Assembly: GCF_033958435.1 (NCBI RefSeq)
Contig: NC_134142.1
Coordinates: 100,015,001 to 100,079,000, forward strand
Direction: 5' to 3'
Length of the DNA stretch: 64,000 nucleotides
Origin: Carettochelys insculpta
Taxonomy: Eukaryota; Chordata; Testudines; Carettochelyidae
Part shown: piece by piece, positions 47,341 through 59,278 of the stretch
Numbering within the stretch: the first letter of the stretch is position 1
Layout: every line of letters begins with the position of its first letter
The notes under the pieces: model-generated
Databases searched by the model: none
What the model saw: only the letters and a program-made list of their open reading frames with translations
What the model was told of the DNA's origin: nothing
Translations under genes and position numbers: made by a program

Positions 47341-48858
47341 ATCTTGATATAAGGAACAAGAAGGTGCAAGGGTCAGAAGGAAATAGTCCAGGGAACAGGA
47401 GCAGTCAAGGAGAGAGAAAGAGGAGGAAAGAGCAGAAGATGGCTGCTGACAGAGAATCCTTTGGTCAGAAATCAGAGTAGTGGGTCCCTCCTTGCACTGC
47501 ACCTGGCCACACTGGAGCATGGCCTATACAGACAGCAGCTTGTCCCTGAGGCAAGGGGCCTGACTTGGGGGCTGCAATTGCCCATGGTGACAGCTGTGAG
47601 ACTGAGGACAGCTGATACCACTGGATGGAGGAGACAACAGAGTGGAGGGCACAGCCAGAGGGCAGCATCCTGAAAAGGACACTGTGGGCCAGGAAGTGAT
47701 GTGGGTTCAGATAGCAGAGAACAGACAATGAGTAAGAGGTGACCAAAAGACACACTCGAGACAAACTGAGCTGTTTCTTACTGTTACCAATAGAAGTTGC
47801 TACAGCTGTGAGATGACCCCATTACAACCCTATTTACAGATGGGCAAACTGTGGTATAAAGAGATTTAATTATACTTACCAAAGATCAGAAAGTAACCTA
47901 TTGGCAGTGGCAGAAATAAAACCAGGAGATCTATTCTTCTTTCACTGACACCAGCAAAACCCAGGAGTAAGCAAAATTAAATCACTAGAATTACAACAGT
48001 GTAAAATAGATGTGAGAAATAAATCTAAATAAGGGAGTCTTGATGGCTCATCCCCTGCTGAAACCTGTGGAAACACTACCTGTTTCATATCCTCTCGTGG
48101 TTTATTATAGCCTTTTGGTAACACTTTCTCTGCTACTTTTTACTGTTCTGCAGTTAATCCATTATTTAACCAACGAATGAGCTATGCATCAACTAATAAT
48201 TATTATCTTATTGGCCTAGTGAAGCAGGTCCCTACACTCAAGTTGATGGCATTTCTCCATCTAATCAGGAAATGGGTTGTGACATATATGAGCTCATGTT
48301 CCCTCTTTTCCATTCAATATTTGCCTCTCCTTTCACTTAGGTTCCCTTCACCCAATCGCTTCCATCTGCATATTCTCTATGTTCATTTTACTTTCTCTCT
48401 ACTCTGCTTCACTATCATTTCCCAAAAGTATGTCATTTTTCCCTTATTCTAAATGTTATCAGTTCACACATTCAAGTTGAACCTCTTTTAGGTGCCATTT
48501 CTGTCAGCTCATGAATTGCTTTTCAATATTATTAAACATAGCCATTTTTGAAATTATACCAAGGAGGGTATAATTATGGAAAGTACTGTACTTACTATTT
48601 GAATAAACAAGTTGTCCATCCACTTACCTAAAATGTTATTTAGACAATGTGAAAAAATTGCTTTATGGATTTAAGCTAGAAAAAGTAATTTTCAAGCCAC
48701 TATCACTACCATGTAGACTGCCAGTAGCCACCTTAAAAGGATTAAAATTATAATCTCCACATGCCTATTCTTCTTACCTTGTAAATACTTTTCCATAGCT
48801 CTGTAGAAATTTAAATGAGACAGCAATGAACTGGAATTACAACTTTCAGCCACACTAC
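47341..48858. other. Intron stretch with one MIR-like fragment
   Basis: 47340-47770 is GC-richer and could belong to the preceding LTR-like unit. The rest is unremarkable intron sequence apart from the MIR-like fragment at 47825-47945. Confidence 0.4.
47825..47945 (-). mobile_element. MIR-type SINE fragment
   Basis: Read on +, it contains tttacagatgggcaaactgt, an agagatttaatta segment and ggcagtggcagaaataaaac. This is the reverse complement of the MIR core order. Confidence 0.65.
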
Positions 48859-49150
48859 AGTGTTCCCTCTAATCTTCCCCGCTCCTTAGCAGAATGAATT
48901 TTGTTATGTGCACCAAAACGGTGGCAGTGTGGGACACATCGCCTTCATATTGATGTGCCTAACAAAATTAATGTGGCGGGATAAGGGATTGGAGTGAAAG
49001 TGGGTAAGGGCTCCAGAGGGGGTTTAGGCTATGGTGGCAAGGAGGAAAAGCAGCACATCTCCCCAGTGTGTCAGCTCTGATGCCAGACCACCCCCAGATT
49101 GGGATGGGTGTGGAAGGGCCACCCTGGCTCCAGCAGGAATGGCACATATC
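48859..49150. mobile_element. hAT-like non-autonomous element fragment
   Basis: It opens cagtgttccctctaatcttc and has agaatgaattttgttatgtg, then near 48950 an inverted-looking gatgtgcctaacaaaatt. It is related to the element at 37664. The far end is not identified. Confidence 0.55.
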
Positions 49151-49264
49151 CCACTTAATTTACTTCCTCCACTGGTCCTATTAAATGACATGCGACTCCC
49201 TCATTTTTTCTCCTTCTTCCTTCTCATCCCCTCACCCCGCATATAAAGCCTGGATTCTTATTAT

Positions 49265-49350
49265 TTGCTCAAATCTGAAGTGGGTCTTATCCACAAAAGC
49301 TCATTATCTAATAAATACCTTGGTTAGTCTTTAAGACAACACAGGAGTGC
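49265..49350 (+). mobile_element. Short Penelope-like element 3' tail
   Basis: It contains aaatctgaagtgggtcttat, ccacaaaagctcattatcta, ataaat and ttagtctttaagacaacaca. It is followed by a T-rich run. Confidence 0.72.
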
Positions 49351-49388
49351 TTGGCTTTGGTTTTTTTAGCCCTCTCCCCGCCCAGCCC

Positions 49389-49410
49389 TTTTTTTTTTTT
49401 TTTTTTTTTT
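49389..49410 (+). repeat. Poly(T) run
   Basis: A run of about 22 T after cccagccc. It is likely simple sequence associated with the preceding repeats. Confidence 0.9.
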
Positions 49411-50514
49411 GAGGAACTATGATCTAGGAGAGACCAGGATGCTACATCAGGGTCTTACCTAATGAAACAAGAAAAATACAAACCAGGTGATTTCAACTCA
49501 TCTAATCTCAACTCAAGCAAGCACTCAATACTGGCCTTTTTCTCAAAAAAAAAAGTCTGCAAACCCCTTTAATACTGACATACACAAAATCCTGTTTATT
49601 AGGCAGTCAATATTAAATGTCATCCATTTGGTTTAGAATGAAAATCTGCCCATCTTGCTATTATTCTAGTCCCTCTCTTTGACCTTAGTCTATGACCTCC
49701 TGTTACTTTCTCAATTTTTGACTGTATGATTCTATTGGGATTTTTGACTACTGTGAATGTTCTCTATGCTCTTGTCTTTTTCCAAGCTAAACATAGGAAG
49801 CTTATAAAAGGCTATTTTCTTTACAAAGTTTTATATTCCTGAGCTGTGTAGTTATTCTCTACTGCAATGCTCTTTCTATAGAATGACATATGGGTCTACA
49901 CATTGTGCCTCTAACATAAGGCAGTTACAAACCTTTAGAGAGCCAGAATTTAGGTCAGAAGTAGAAAATTAAGTTGCTTGTACTTCATGTTTTCTTCTCA
50001 TGTGCCATAACCCAGAAATGACCACTTGCCACAATTATAAAAATGTAATCAAAACTCCTTCCAGCAATGCCACTCTCTGGCCCTGATTTTTCAAATTTCT
50101 TGTCCAACCAAAGTCACCGGGAGGGATGAAAAGTGAACTCAGCGCATCTTTTCTAACTCAGCAATGTGAACACTTGTGCTGAAATGACATCAGGGAGAAA
50201 AGTCATAGAAAAACATTTTATCTTGTTGGTTTTACCTGAAGGCCTTGAAAAGAATTTGCACAGGCATACCAGAAGAGCACACATCTGAAAAGAAGCTCCA
50301 ACAGTCCTGTAGTGGAGCAGCATGCACCTTCCTTCATAATTTGGCACTCTGGACTCTGCTGCATCTAATGCTACAGTCAGTAATACACATACTCAGAGTT
50401 TGTGCAAGATTTAAGACTGTGGTGTTACTCCTATCATTTTAAACAATAGCCAGAAAAGGCTTCTTACATTGTCTCCATCCCTTACACACGCCAATATTAA
50501 CAGAGGTAGCTTCA
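49411..50514. other. Intron stretch without recognised feature
   Basis: AT-rich, no long frames, no family recognised. Confidence 0.5.
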
Positions 50515-50630
50515 TTAGTCTATATTCTAACAAAACAAACCAGCAGTCATGTAGCACTTTAAAGACTAACAGAATAATGCATTAGGTCATGAGCTTTCAT
50601 GGGAGAAGACCTACTTCTTCAGATCTCTAT
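50515..50630 (-). mobile_element. Short Penelope-like element 3' tail
   Basis: In reverse orientation: tagtctatattctaacaaaa, agcactttaaagactaacag, cattaggtcatgagctttca, tgggagaagacctacttctt. Only the tail is present. Confidence 0.78.
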
Positions 50631-50825
50631 GTTTGTAACCCTCAAAATACATTAGCATGCCTATGCTTTGATAGTCTCCAGGTGATATTTTCTCCAAAAA
50701 TCTAACCTTAAATAATTTTTGAACTTGCTGGCTCTATTCCTGTCTACTACTGAAATGATGGCCTGCCACAAGGTCACTTAAACTGAAGAACTGAAACATC
50801 TGTAGTTAGATGTTTTCAAGTCACC

Positions 50826-51185
50826 AGGGCATTTGAGAGGAGCAGAGGAGGTTGCCAGGCTGCTCCTGCTGCTGCAGTGGATGTGGGACAGAAGAAATTG
50901 TTCTGCTCTATTCCAAAACCGATTAGGCCTTAACTGGCATATTGTATCTCTAACTGGGTGCCCATTTCAGGAAAGAGGTGAACAACTTGGAGAATGTCCT
51001 GAGAAGAGGAACAAAAATGTCCAACCTTACAGTCAGAAGCTCTGTCTCTGGAGTGTTTTAAGAGCAGGCTAGACAAACATGTCAGGGATGGTCTAGATAA
51101 GATGTAGCTCTGACAGGAGTGCTGCAGACTAAACTAAAAGATATCTCAAGGTCCCTTCCAGTCCTGTAGCTCTATGATTCTCCAT
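50826..51185 (+). mobile_element. CR1 LINE 3' end, internally deleted
   Basis: A piece of RT C-terminus (caggaaagaggtgaacaact, then a ggagaatgtcctgagaagag segment) leads, after missing sequence, into the CR1 3' UTR: agcaggctagacaaacatgt, cagggatggtctagataaga, aaggtcccttccagtcctgt and the terminal ctctatgattctcc. The tail is typical of CR1. Confidence 0.83.
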
Positions 51186-51189
51186 TCTC

Positions 51190-51968
51190 TATCCTCAATT
51201 TCCCCATTTTCTTGAGACTCTCTATTGCTAACCCGTTTTACTTTTTATTCTTTGACAATTAATTTGCTTTGTCCTAAGTCCTTTCTTGAAATCTAGCTGA
51301 CATGCTCTACAGCATGGTTTCATCCTTCTCCTACTAATTCCATGATATATTCAAGTAGTTCAGGCAAACTTCAGTGGAATGAGTTTCCTTTATATACTTC
51401 TGCTAGTTTCTATGTTCTGGACTGCGGTATATGTAATATTTTACATTCTTGTTGCTTAATCAATCTTGCCAACATTTTCTCTGTAGCCAAAAGCAACTTT
51501 ATAGGTATATAGTTTCCAGAATCTATCTATATTATATTAGCCACATTCCAGTTCTCTGTCTTTTAGTGCTACAATATTTTTGCCACAGGCTTTCCCATAT
51601 TCATTGCTGCTGCCTGAAAAGTCCCAGGATGTAATTTATCTGACTTCACTTGGTATTTTGTCAAGTTTATTATTTGCTGTGACACCATATCACACTGTCT
51701 TGCCATCCACTTCATCTCTCCCCACCCCAACAAGATGTTCATCTTCCCAATGTTACAGTCCTCTTCTACATTGAGACCAAGAATTTGTTTATGCCTATAG
51801 CAAATAAAGCCCTCATTTGTCTCTACTATTCCACACTTGCCCAGAAGTGACCTTGCTGTCTCTTTGCCTCAGTGTTTGCTTTTCACATATTTCTAAATGT
51901 TTACTCTTGTTCTCCTTAAGGTCTCTAGCTATTTTTTAAAATAAACATGCATTTTGCTTTGGTCTATA
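51190..51968. other. Intron stretch without recognised feature
   Basis: AT-rich sequence with no gene and no named repeat. Confidence 0.5.
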
Positions 51969-52331
51969 GCAAACCCCCAAGAAGCACGGATTTCGATTTG
52001 CGCTTAGCTCACATTGAAATGAGTTAAATGCAAATTGAAACTGCCCCCTCCTCCAGCCCCCAGCTGGGAGTCCTGCAGGCACACAGCTGCTTGTGCCGCA
52101 GTGTCTCCCAGCTGCGATAACTCAGACAGAGGAGCAAGCAGCTATGTGTCTCCCAGCTGGGAGAAGCTGGGGCTGTATGGCTTCCCCCTCCACACTTCCC
52201 CCCCACTGCCCGCTCCCCCAGCCAGGGGAATTTCAGGGATCTCCCCAACTCCCTACCCCCAATTTACACAAAATTCAATTTATGTGGCGGTTGCCCAGGA
52301 CACAAACTTTGTGTAAATCGAGGGATTACTG
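51969..52331. mobile_element. Tigger-like MITE
   Basis: The right end read inward is cagtaatccctcgatttaca, followed outside by TA (52332-52333), a classic Tigger/pogo-type terminus. The left end near 51969 is a diverged counterpart with an adjacent TA. The interior is GC-rich and repeats ctcccagctg. Confidence 0.65.
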
Positions 52332-52333
52332 TA

Positions 52334-55122
52334 TTTCCTTTTACACCATTCTTCTTACTGATAATTTCCATGCCCACTTTTAAAGCGCCTTGTCCTTCTT
52401 CAGTTATACTCTGGAATTCTCTAGCCCACTATATTTATGATGAAACAGACACAATCCTTTGTGCATTAAATTAATTTTCCAACTGGCAGCCTGTTACTGT
52501 ATGCTTTTTATTACTGATTTAACATTATTATTCATAAATCGAGAGATTGTTGATTCGGCTTCCCAGATTCTCTTTACTTTACCTGACCCACACCCAGACT
52601 CACCCTCTCTTTAGTTCAGGTGTCCAAGACAAATTCTTATGAGGCTACTTTCATTGTGTCTACTGAAAGCTCTCGACGTTTCAATAGAATGAAACTACTC
52701 TTGCTATCCTAAAATATATTTTAAAAAAAATTCTACATTTTTATAGAACCTTCCAAGGACAGCTGAGTTTGTTGATTAAGCCTCACCACATGGTTATCAT
52801 CAGCCACAATTTACCAAGAGAGACAATAAGCTAGAGTATAGCTGTATTGGCAACATGAGAAGTATATGGTAGAACCTGGAACAGACACTATGTACTCTCC
52901 TTCAGCTACAAAATTATCCTTCCCCTATTGGTGTATGGTGGTGGTGTGTGACTATAAGCTGCCTTGGTTCACAATCAGTGGTAGTGGAAGTGATTGCTGT
53001 GAATAAACACCATTTGTAAAAGTGTATAAAACACTTCTAAAACCTTTCAAGTAAAACATGACCTGGGCCAGATCCTCAGCTGGTTTCATCCTCCGCATTG
53101 CTCCTTTGACTTGACTGATATTACACAATTTGCTATTAAGCAATCTGGCCCATTATTTTACAGCCTTTGTGTTTAGTGATTACCATGTCTCTTACCATTT
53201 CAGTATTACCTAAAATCCCACAGCTTCTCCCACTGAGAAGCGCTCTCTCATCCAGAATATTAGAGAATGTAACTTTTTCAGACTCCAAAAAATTTCAGTA
53301 TGGGTTCTGTCGATAAACTTCTCAGTTGGGGTGTAAACAACCATAAAATTCCACTTGCTTCAGTTCTGTTTTTTTGCATTTCCACAATATCCACTTTTTG
53401 AAAGGCAATTATGGCTTTATTCAGTTGTGTAATTCTAGGCATTTCAACAACAAAACTGGGAGAAATATTTTGAAATTAAATTAAAATTCTCTTGCTTTGG
53501 TATTTCAATTCAAGCTTTAACTTCAGCACAAGTTCATTAAAATTTCCAACTGGCATTAATTTTCCAACCAGCAGCCTGTTACCATGTGCTTTTATTAATG
53601 ATTTAAAATTTTATTCATAAATCATAACAGATTTGTTGATTTCCCCTTCCAGGTTCTCTCTAATTTCTTCTTTAAAAAAGAACACTGAATATTTTTTCTA
53701 TTGATCTTCCAGGTAAACTCACAGGTGCTAGATGAGTTTTTGCATCAAGTTTTTCAGCCCTTTCAACCTGAACCTCAAAGTAAAATTCTGGGTATGTAAA
53801 CACAGCAAAGTAAAACAACAACAACAACAACAAATTTACTGTTTGAGCCATTGCACAAAGCAGAGTCACTAATTTGTCCCACACCCTGTAGTCTCTGGGA
53901 GGAAATGCCACTGTCAGACTTACAAAGGAGTGTATTCATTCACCCCAGTCAAAATTTTATTTGGAAGTACTGGAACTTTCAATCATTGCAAGCAAAATTT
54001 AGGAAAAAAGAGTAGGCAAAACTGATTCCAAAATTTGTCTTCTTTAGCATAAACGTGGACTATTGTCTTCACTGCATTCTCATTTTTGAAGCCTGTGCCA
54101 TTTTCACTTAGAAACCATTTTATGTACTCTAAATATCTTGACATGGTTGTGCACACCAGAGAGTTAGTTCTATGGAGAGATACTCACATGACACAGTCTA
54201 TTTTGACACATGATATACTGTGGAAGCTGTGGTAAAGAATCTAAACTTCAAGACAATACTGCCAGTTTGTAACACTGAAAAAGTTAACATTTCTCCCCAA
54301 ATCTAAGTGCATATGAATGTTTTTAGGATGGACTATTACTTTTCATCACCAGTACTCTCCAACAAATTAGCCATTATGGCGATAGTATTTTGGAAGCCAG
54401 GAATTGGGAAATCACTGATGGGACAATTAATAGCATTTTATGCGACAAGTAAAATCCTAAACTACACAACAACAGGCGTTGCAGGCACAATTCAATGACA
54501 TTTCCAAGTTGCAGTTGTTAGTGAGCCAGCTGGTTGATGGCGTCTAATTCCTCTTCAATTTTTATGAAACAGCTTAATCTTTCTTTCTTAACCAAAACAA
54601 AAAAACTGAAAAACTCCCTACCATTTTACAGAGAGATGGACTGATTCCAGATACCAAGTACAGAGAAATCTACTAAATGCAGATCTTTATTTGTAGGTGT
54701 ACTGTAAACTAAAACACATCATGGACAGAAACATCACTATCAAATCACTTCTGTAACTTTAAAAATCCCATGACACTGCTACATGATGCTAGTTTAAAAG
54801 ATTATACTAGCTGAAAGGGTGCTAGTTTAGAACATAAAGGTGGTAACTCATGGCATTGCTGACACTAACTCAGCTTAAGAAAAAGAACAATTTAAAAGTT
54901 CATGACCCAGAGTTAAATTGCAACTTTAATTGGCAATAAACTTAAAGGCATTTTTAAACAATTCAGGAATTGTTCTGAGGTTCCGCACAAATCAGTTCTC
55001 TCTATGCACACTATACTCACCAAGTGATAAGTCAGCCAGCAAAGCATCAGGAGTCACCAGAACTTAGGCAGTTGTCAAAAATGTTAATAGAGTCTTCAGC
55101 TTTTATCAAGTTCCCAGAGTAA
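52334..55122. other. Intron stretch preceding the exon's donor side
   Basis: AT-rich. An (aac)n run lies at 53813-53832. A short segment near 52490-52560 (agcctgttac, then tttattactgattta) recurs near 53570-53640, a diverged direct repeat of about 80 nt. No gene is seen. Confidence 0.45.
53813..53832 (+). repeat. (AAC)n microsatellite
   Basis: About six to seven acaaca units in a row. Confidence 0.9.
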
Positions 55123-55131
55123 CAGACCTAC
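55123..55131 (-). promoter_or_regulatory. NELL1: 5' splice site downstream of the NELL1 EGF exon
   Basis: The minus-strand sequence after the last exon base is gtaggtctg, preceded by CGAG. It agrees with the GT donor consensus and leaves one base (G) of the next codon in this exon. Confidence 0.85.
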
Positions 55132-55254
55132 CTCGGCAGATGGTCCCATTCCCAACATATCCAGGTTTGCAGGTGCAGCTATGTCCCCTGACAGTGTTAG
55201 TACAGATTGCGTTCTCATCGCAGTGGTGCTGTCCGCTGCCACATTCATCATGCT
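55132..55254 (-). CDS. NELL1: NELL1 internal exon encoding a calcium-binding EGF-like domain
   Basis: Read on the minus strand, this 123-nt segment is open throughout and encodes 40 whole codons plus one split codon. The protein begins HDECGSGQHHCDENAIC and ends CKPGYVGNGTICR. Six cysteines fall at residues 4, 11, 17, 26, 28 and 39, the spacing of an EGF domain. The acidic DEC start and the C-x-N-x4-H-x-C segment fit the calcium-binding subtype. The exon is bounded by a pyrimidine-rich tract ending in tag (acceptor, just above 55254) and by CGAG|gtaggt (donor, 55131 downward); both junctions are phase 1, as is usual for EGF exons. From family knowledge, NELL1 is a secreted multimeric glycoprotein with thrombospondin-N-like, von Willebrand C and EGF domains, involved in bone and neural differentiation. 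The wording (GSGQH, DENAICTNT, GYVGNGTICR) fits NELL1 better than its paralogue NELL2. Neighbouring exons are not visible, in keeping with this gene's very large introns. Confidence 0.92.
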
Positions 55255-55275
55255 CTACCAGAAAAAAAATACAAG
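55255..55275 (-). promoter_or_regulatory. NELL1: 3' splice site upstream of the NELL1 EGF exon
   Basis: On the minus strand the sequence is a run of T with few interruptions ending in ctggtag, directly before the exon's AG CAT GAT codons. This is a strong polypyrimidine tract plus AG acceptor and fixes the exon start. Confidence 0.85.
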
Positions 55276-55835
55276 AGAGAAAAAGACCTGCTTTTCAGTT
55301 TGCTGATCTGACATTTGAAAACTGAGTTAGAACGAATAACAAGGCTGCCACAATGGCTGAACACAGCAGGGATTCAGATGTCAGAACCTACTGTGGGACT
55401 GCTTCAATTCCAGGATTCAATGAAATATTTGTGGCAGGAGTAGCTTGTTTATTTAGGCTGAAGACAAGAAAACTACCTAGGCAGATTGCACAGCACTGCT
55501 ACCATAACAGTCACAGTATAAAGTGTACCACTGCAGCATCTCCGAGGTGATGGGAAGCCTCACCATCACAGCCCATTAACAAGAGTGGTAAGTATACTTA
55601 GATGAGAACTGGTTATGCTGAGGTGCACTCACAACGTGGTCTTTGAAAGTCAAACACACACAAACTCGTGCTGGGTTAAAGCTTGGTATAAAATAGTATT
55701 CTATGCTTCTGAGGTTCTGGACTAAGGGATCTCAAAGCATATTCCAGATACATGGGCCCTGTGTTACTCTCACTACTCAATCTGCCATCAGGGCTGAGGG
55801 GCCTCCAACGTACTTTCCCCCCCTCATACCTGTAT

Positions 55836-56280
55836 GGCCATATCTAAACTGGAGGGATTTGTTGCAAAATGACTGTTTTGTTGACAAAACCTGGGAAGTG
55901 TTGAGATTCCCAAGGGCATTCTGACAACAGCAGGTTGACAGAATGTAGCACTTCTGTCAATAGCTGTACCCCACTCGCCATGAGGAAGAAAACCTTTGTC
56001 GACAGAGATCTGTCAATAAAAAGCTGGTTTGGATGTTCTGGGGGCCCCTCTGTCAACAGACAGGGCTTCTGGGACACCTGGCAGCCCAGTCTGCTAAGCT
56101 TCCAGTTGGCTGTTTTGCCGACAGAGCGGCTGGGCACTCCGGCTGCTCTCTGTCAACAAAGTGGATTGCTCTTTTGATCTGCCCTGCGGTGTGGCCGCAG
56201 TCTGTTGACAGAAGTTTTTCTCTCAACCTATCTTTTGACAAAAACTTCTGCCGACAAATCCATCTAGTCTAGAGATAGCC
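55836..56280. mobile_element. MITE with repeated TGTTGACA motifs
   Basis: The inverted ends are ggccatatctaaactgga and, from the right, ggctatctctagactaga. The interior repeats tgt(t/c)gaca(g/a) in both orientations many times, which produces frames on both strands. The target duplication is unclear; the family may be hAT. Confidence 0.65.
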
Positions 56281-58339
56281 TGTGTGTGATGCTACCCTCT
56301 GCTCCAGAAAAGCATCAGTTTAAGGTAGTATAGAACCAGCCACCTTGACTGCAAAGCCTCCCACTTCTCATACAGCTTAGCCAGACCTGTCCCTCTGCAT
56401 ATGTGACAGAAGTTAAATGGGGAGGGGAAAGGGAGGAAATAAAAGATGCTGACGTGTCATCCTAGAAATATAGTGGTCATATTTTGCCTGCTTCTTGCAG
56501 GGGAACTGCAAGCAGAAATCAAAGCTGAATGCTTTAAAAGGATGACAACAATTACCTGAAGTTAATTTGTTAATTCTCTTTATGTGAAGGAATTACAGTG
56601 CATTGATGCAAAGCATAGCTTGGGGTGCAAGAAAACGGATGGGATTACAAAGCAGACATTGAAGTGTTTCTTGCTCATGTTTATTTTATTGTTGCTAACA
56701 CAAAAGTCAAGTTGGACTTTATGGACTCTTCTTTAATGGACAGCTGAAAGGTACCCTTTAGTGGGAACAGGGTTATGCCTTATAAACAGAGTCTACCAAA
56801 TTCCAGGTTGACAATGTACCGCAGGATAATTCAGGCTGTCTGAGTGACGGATTGCAAGGGCTCTGCTAGAATAAATCTTCTTAAAACAGCATAAATATGT
56901 CTTTGCACATTATCTATTGGCTTTATAATGTTTCCAAACACATTCGATGGCTAGGTGATATGGAATTTGCATAATTTTTCAAAAGAATGTCATAGGGATA
57001 CTTTATTCTTTCCTTTTCACATTTTAAACAGAAAATTCATGCATAAAATATACCTGGCTTCAGCTGATAATTTCAGGCTCATGTTTATGCTGGTGCCTTG
57101 CTCTGCTGTAGGACTCATTCTAGCTATTCTCTATTTTTTCCAGAGCCTTAGTTATTCTGAATGTTAGGCTCCTTCCTGGGCACTGCATGAACTCTTCTAC
57201 AACTCAAAGGAATCTACACAGCAACCTAGGTCTTGTGACAGCTATCTCGATTAAGAAAACCACCACACACAACTCAGCTCATTGTGGCATACTAAAGAAA
57301 AACTTTTATAGTGATAACCATCCAACCATCCCCGGAGATGACTAGCAAATTCCATTCTTAGAACATTTTCTTTCAAAACAACATTTTTCCTCTAAATCTC
57401 ACTTAGAGAGGAAAGTTGGTGCATTTACTGATCTGTATTTCAGTATCATGAGAAGCACAGGGGGCCCCCATTGTGGTGGGCACCACATACACAAATAAAA
57501 TCAGCCCTGCCCTAAAAACCTGACAATCTAAATAAATTCCTCTCTTGCCATTCACAGTAAAAACAACATCCCATCTAAGGGGAAATATTTATGTTTGGAA
57601 GAAAAAAAAACTCAATTCCTTCAGGGCTCTCCCCAGGTGCATACAACAATAGAGCGTCTCATGTAAACAAAGTTCTACAGCTGCGGCCTTCTACACATTG
57701 GTGTCAGTTAGATATATTCTAAAAAATTTAGTTGGCACAGTGTTAACAATGGTTCTGGTTGTGGGAAACTAACCCACATAGGGGAGCACAGTTTTGCTAA
57801 CACCAGTGCAACTATGTAAGATAGTCCAAAAATTGATAACAGTAGGGCAGCTACAAAGGTGGGAACTTTTTAAAAAACGTCCCTTGTGTAGACAAAGCAA
57901 TAGAAGAGTTAGCTACAGATGTAGTATGAATGAGTCAGAATTGATCTTCTGTCAGGTTAACACATTTTTTTTATTCCAAAGACATTAGCCTGTGAGAAAA
58001 GGAAAATTCTTAAGGCCCTGTCAGTATCCTATGTTGTATTTCATTCTTCCTTTTAAGGTTTTACCAAAGAATGGTGTGGTTTTTATATTTTGTTTCTTTA
58101 AAGAGCATTCATGAAAAATTCCTAAACTTTATGGCCTCACCTTGGCATGATTCATAACATGCATAAGCAAAACTCTCTAATGGCAAATTGTAGCCCGAAA
58201 ACCTATGTAACCATTGGCAGAAAGAGAAATAAACCTACAGAGGGAATTTCAGAGAAGCAGAGCAGAAGACAAATCAGACTGACCAGGATTAGCACTCTCA
58301 TTGTCACAAGAAAGTGTTCTGCTATTTTTAATATTGCAA
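56281..58339. other. Intron stretch, mostly unrecognised
   Basis: 57450-57540 (cccccattgtggtgggcacc, then a ctgacaatctaaataaa segment) may be an old amniote SINE-like repeat. 57640-57900 could be a decayed MITE (a cttgtgtagacaaagc end). No gene is seen. Confidence 0.4.
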
Positions 58340-58793
58340 GGCCGTTTCTACACAGGCCACTTTCTTCGAAAGTGGCATGGTAATACATGGCCCAAAATAC
58401 GCTAATGAGGCACAGATGCAAATTCCCCGCATCTCATTAGCATACGGTCACGTGATTTGAAGTCCGGAAGACCGTTCTGGACTCCAAAATGCCGTTTGGA
58501 AGCGCAGCTCCTGGGGGGTCTTCCAGAAGGAAGTCCTTCTTCCAGAGGCCCCTTCTTCCCAAAAATTTTCGGGAAGAAGGGGCCTCTGGAAGAAGGACTT
58601 CCTTCTGTAAGCTCCCCGGGGGCCGCGCTTCTACACTGTGTTGTGGAGTCCGGAAGAATGGTCTTCCAGACTCCAAATCATGTGACCGTATGCTAGTGAG
58701 GCACAGGGAATTTGCATCCGCACCTCATTAGCATATTTTGGGCCGTGTATTACCATGCCACTTTCGAAGAAAGTGGCCTGTGTAGAAATGGCC
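58340..58793. mobile_element. Foldback MITE, about 454-bp near-perfect palindrome
   Basis: The ends ggccgtttctacacaggcca and, from the right, ggccatttctacacaggcca open long arms that stay complementary almost to the centre near 58565. Shared segments are ctttcttcgaaagtggcatg, a tagcatacggtcacgtga-type stretch and ccagaggccccttcttccc. Symmetric frames on both strands reflect the palindrome. A possible 3-bp caa repeat flanks it. Confidence 0.85.
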
Positions 58794-59278
58794 CAAGAGT
58801 TTTGCAATAAATGGTTTTGTTTGGTAGTTCATTCAAAAGACAACACCTGCCCCAGTCATTCAACACCATGGTGAAGCAGATACTCACCTTGTGCAGTAAT
58901 GATAGTTCTTTGAGATCTCTCTGAGGGTGCTCCACTTAAGATATCGGAGCGTTCTCATGACAGCAGCTTGGAAGTTTTTCTGAGCAATATCTTTCTGTGG
59001 CAGCAGAGGTTCTTTGTTGGCTGCCTATTGCCCATGCACAGTGCAGCACTCACCAGTTCCTTCTCCACAGTGAGCTGTATGAGGTGGACTCCAAAGAAGC
59101 GGAAAGAGGGTGGGTAGCTGTGTACCCACAGGGACACATCTCAAAGAACCATGACTAGCGCACAAAGTAAGTGACTACTTCTTTGAGTGGTCCTTGTGGG
59201 TGCTCCACTTGAGTGGAGTAGAGAGTGATGGATGTGAACTTTGGAGTCACTCGTGAGCAGGAGAGAGAAGAGCTCGTC

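Larger units (their letters stand above)
1..55122 (-). other. NELL1: NELL1 intron downstream of the EGF exon (continues beyond the window)
   Basis: Everything below the donor site lies in transcription order after the exon. I saw no further cysteine-rich exon with splice sites, so this stretch is inferred to be a single intron or part of one. It hosts most of the transposons listed here. Confidence 0.7.

Noticed and set aside
58437..58731. Similar frames on both strands at 58.4-58.7 kb
   Set aside because: They mirror each other because the locus is a palindrome; no protein family is recognised.
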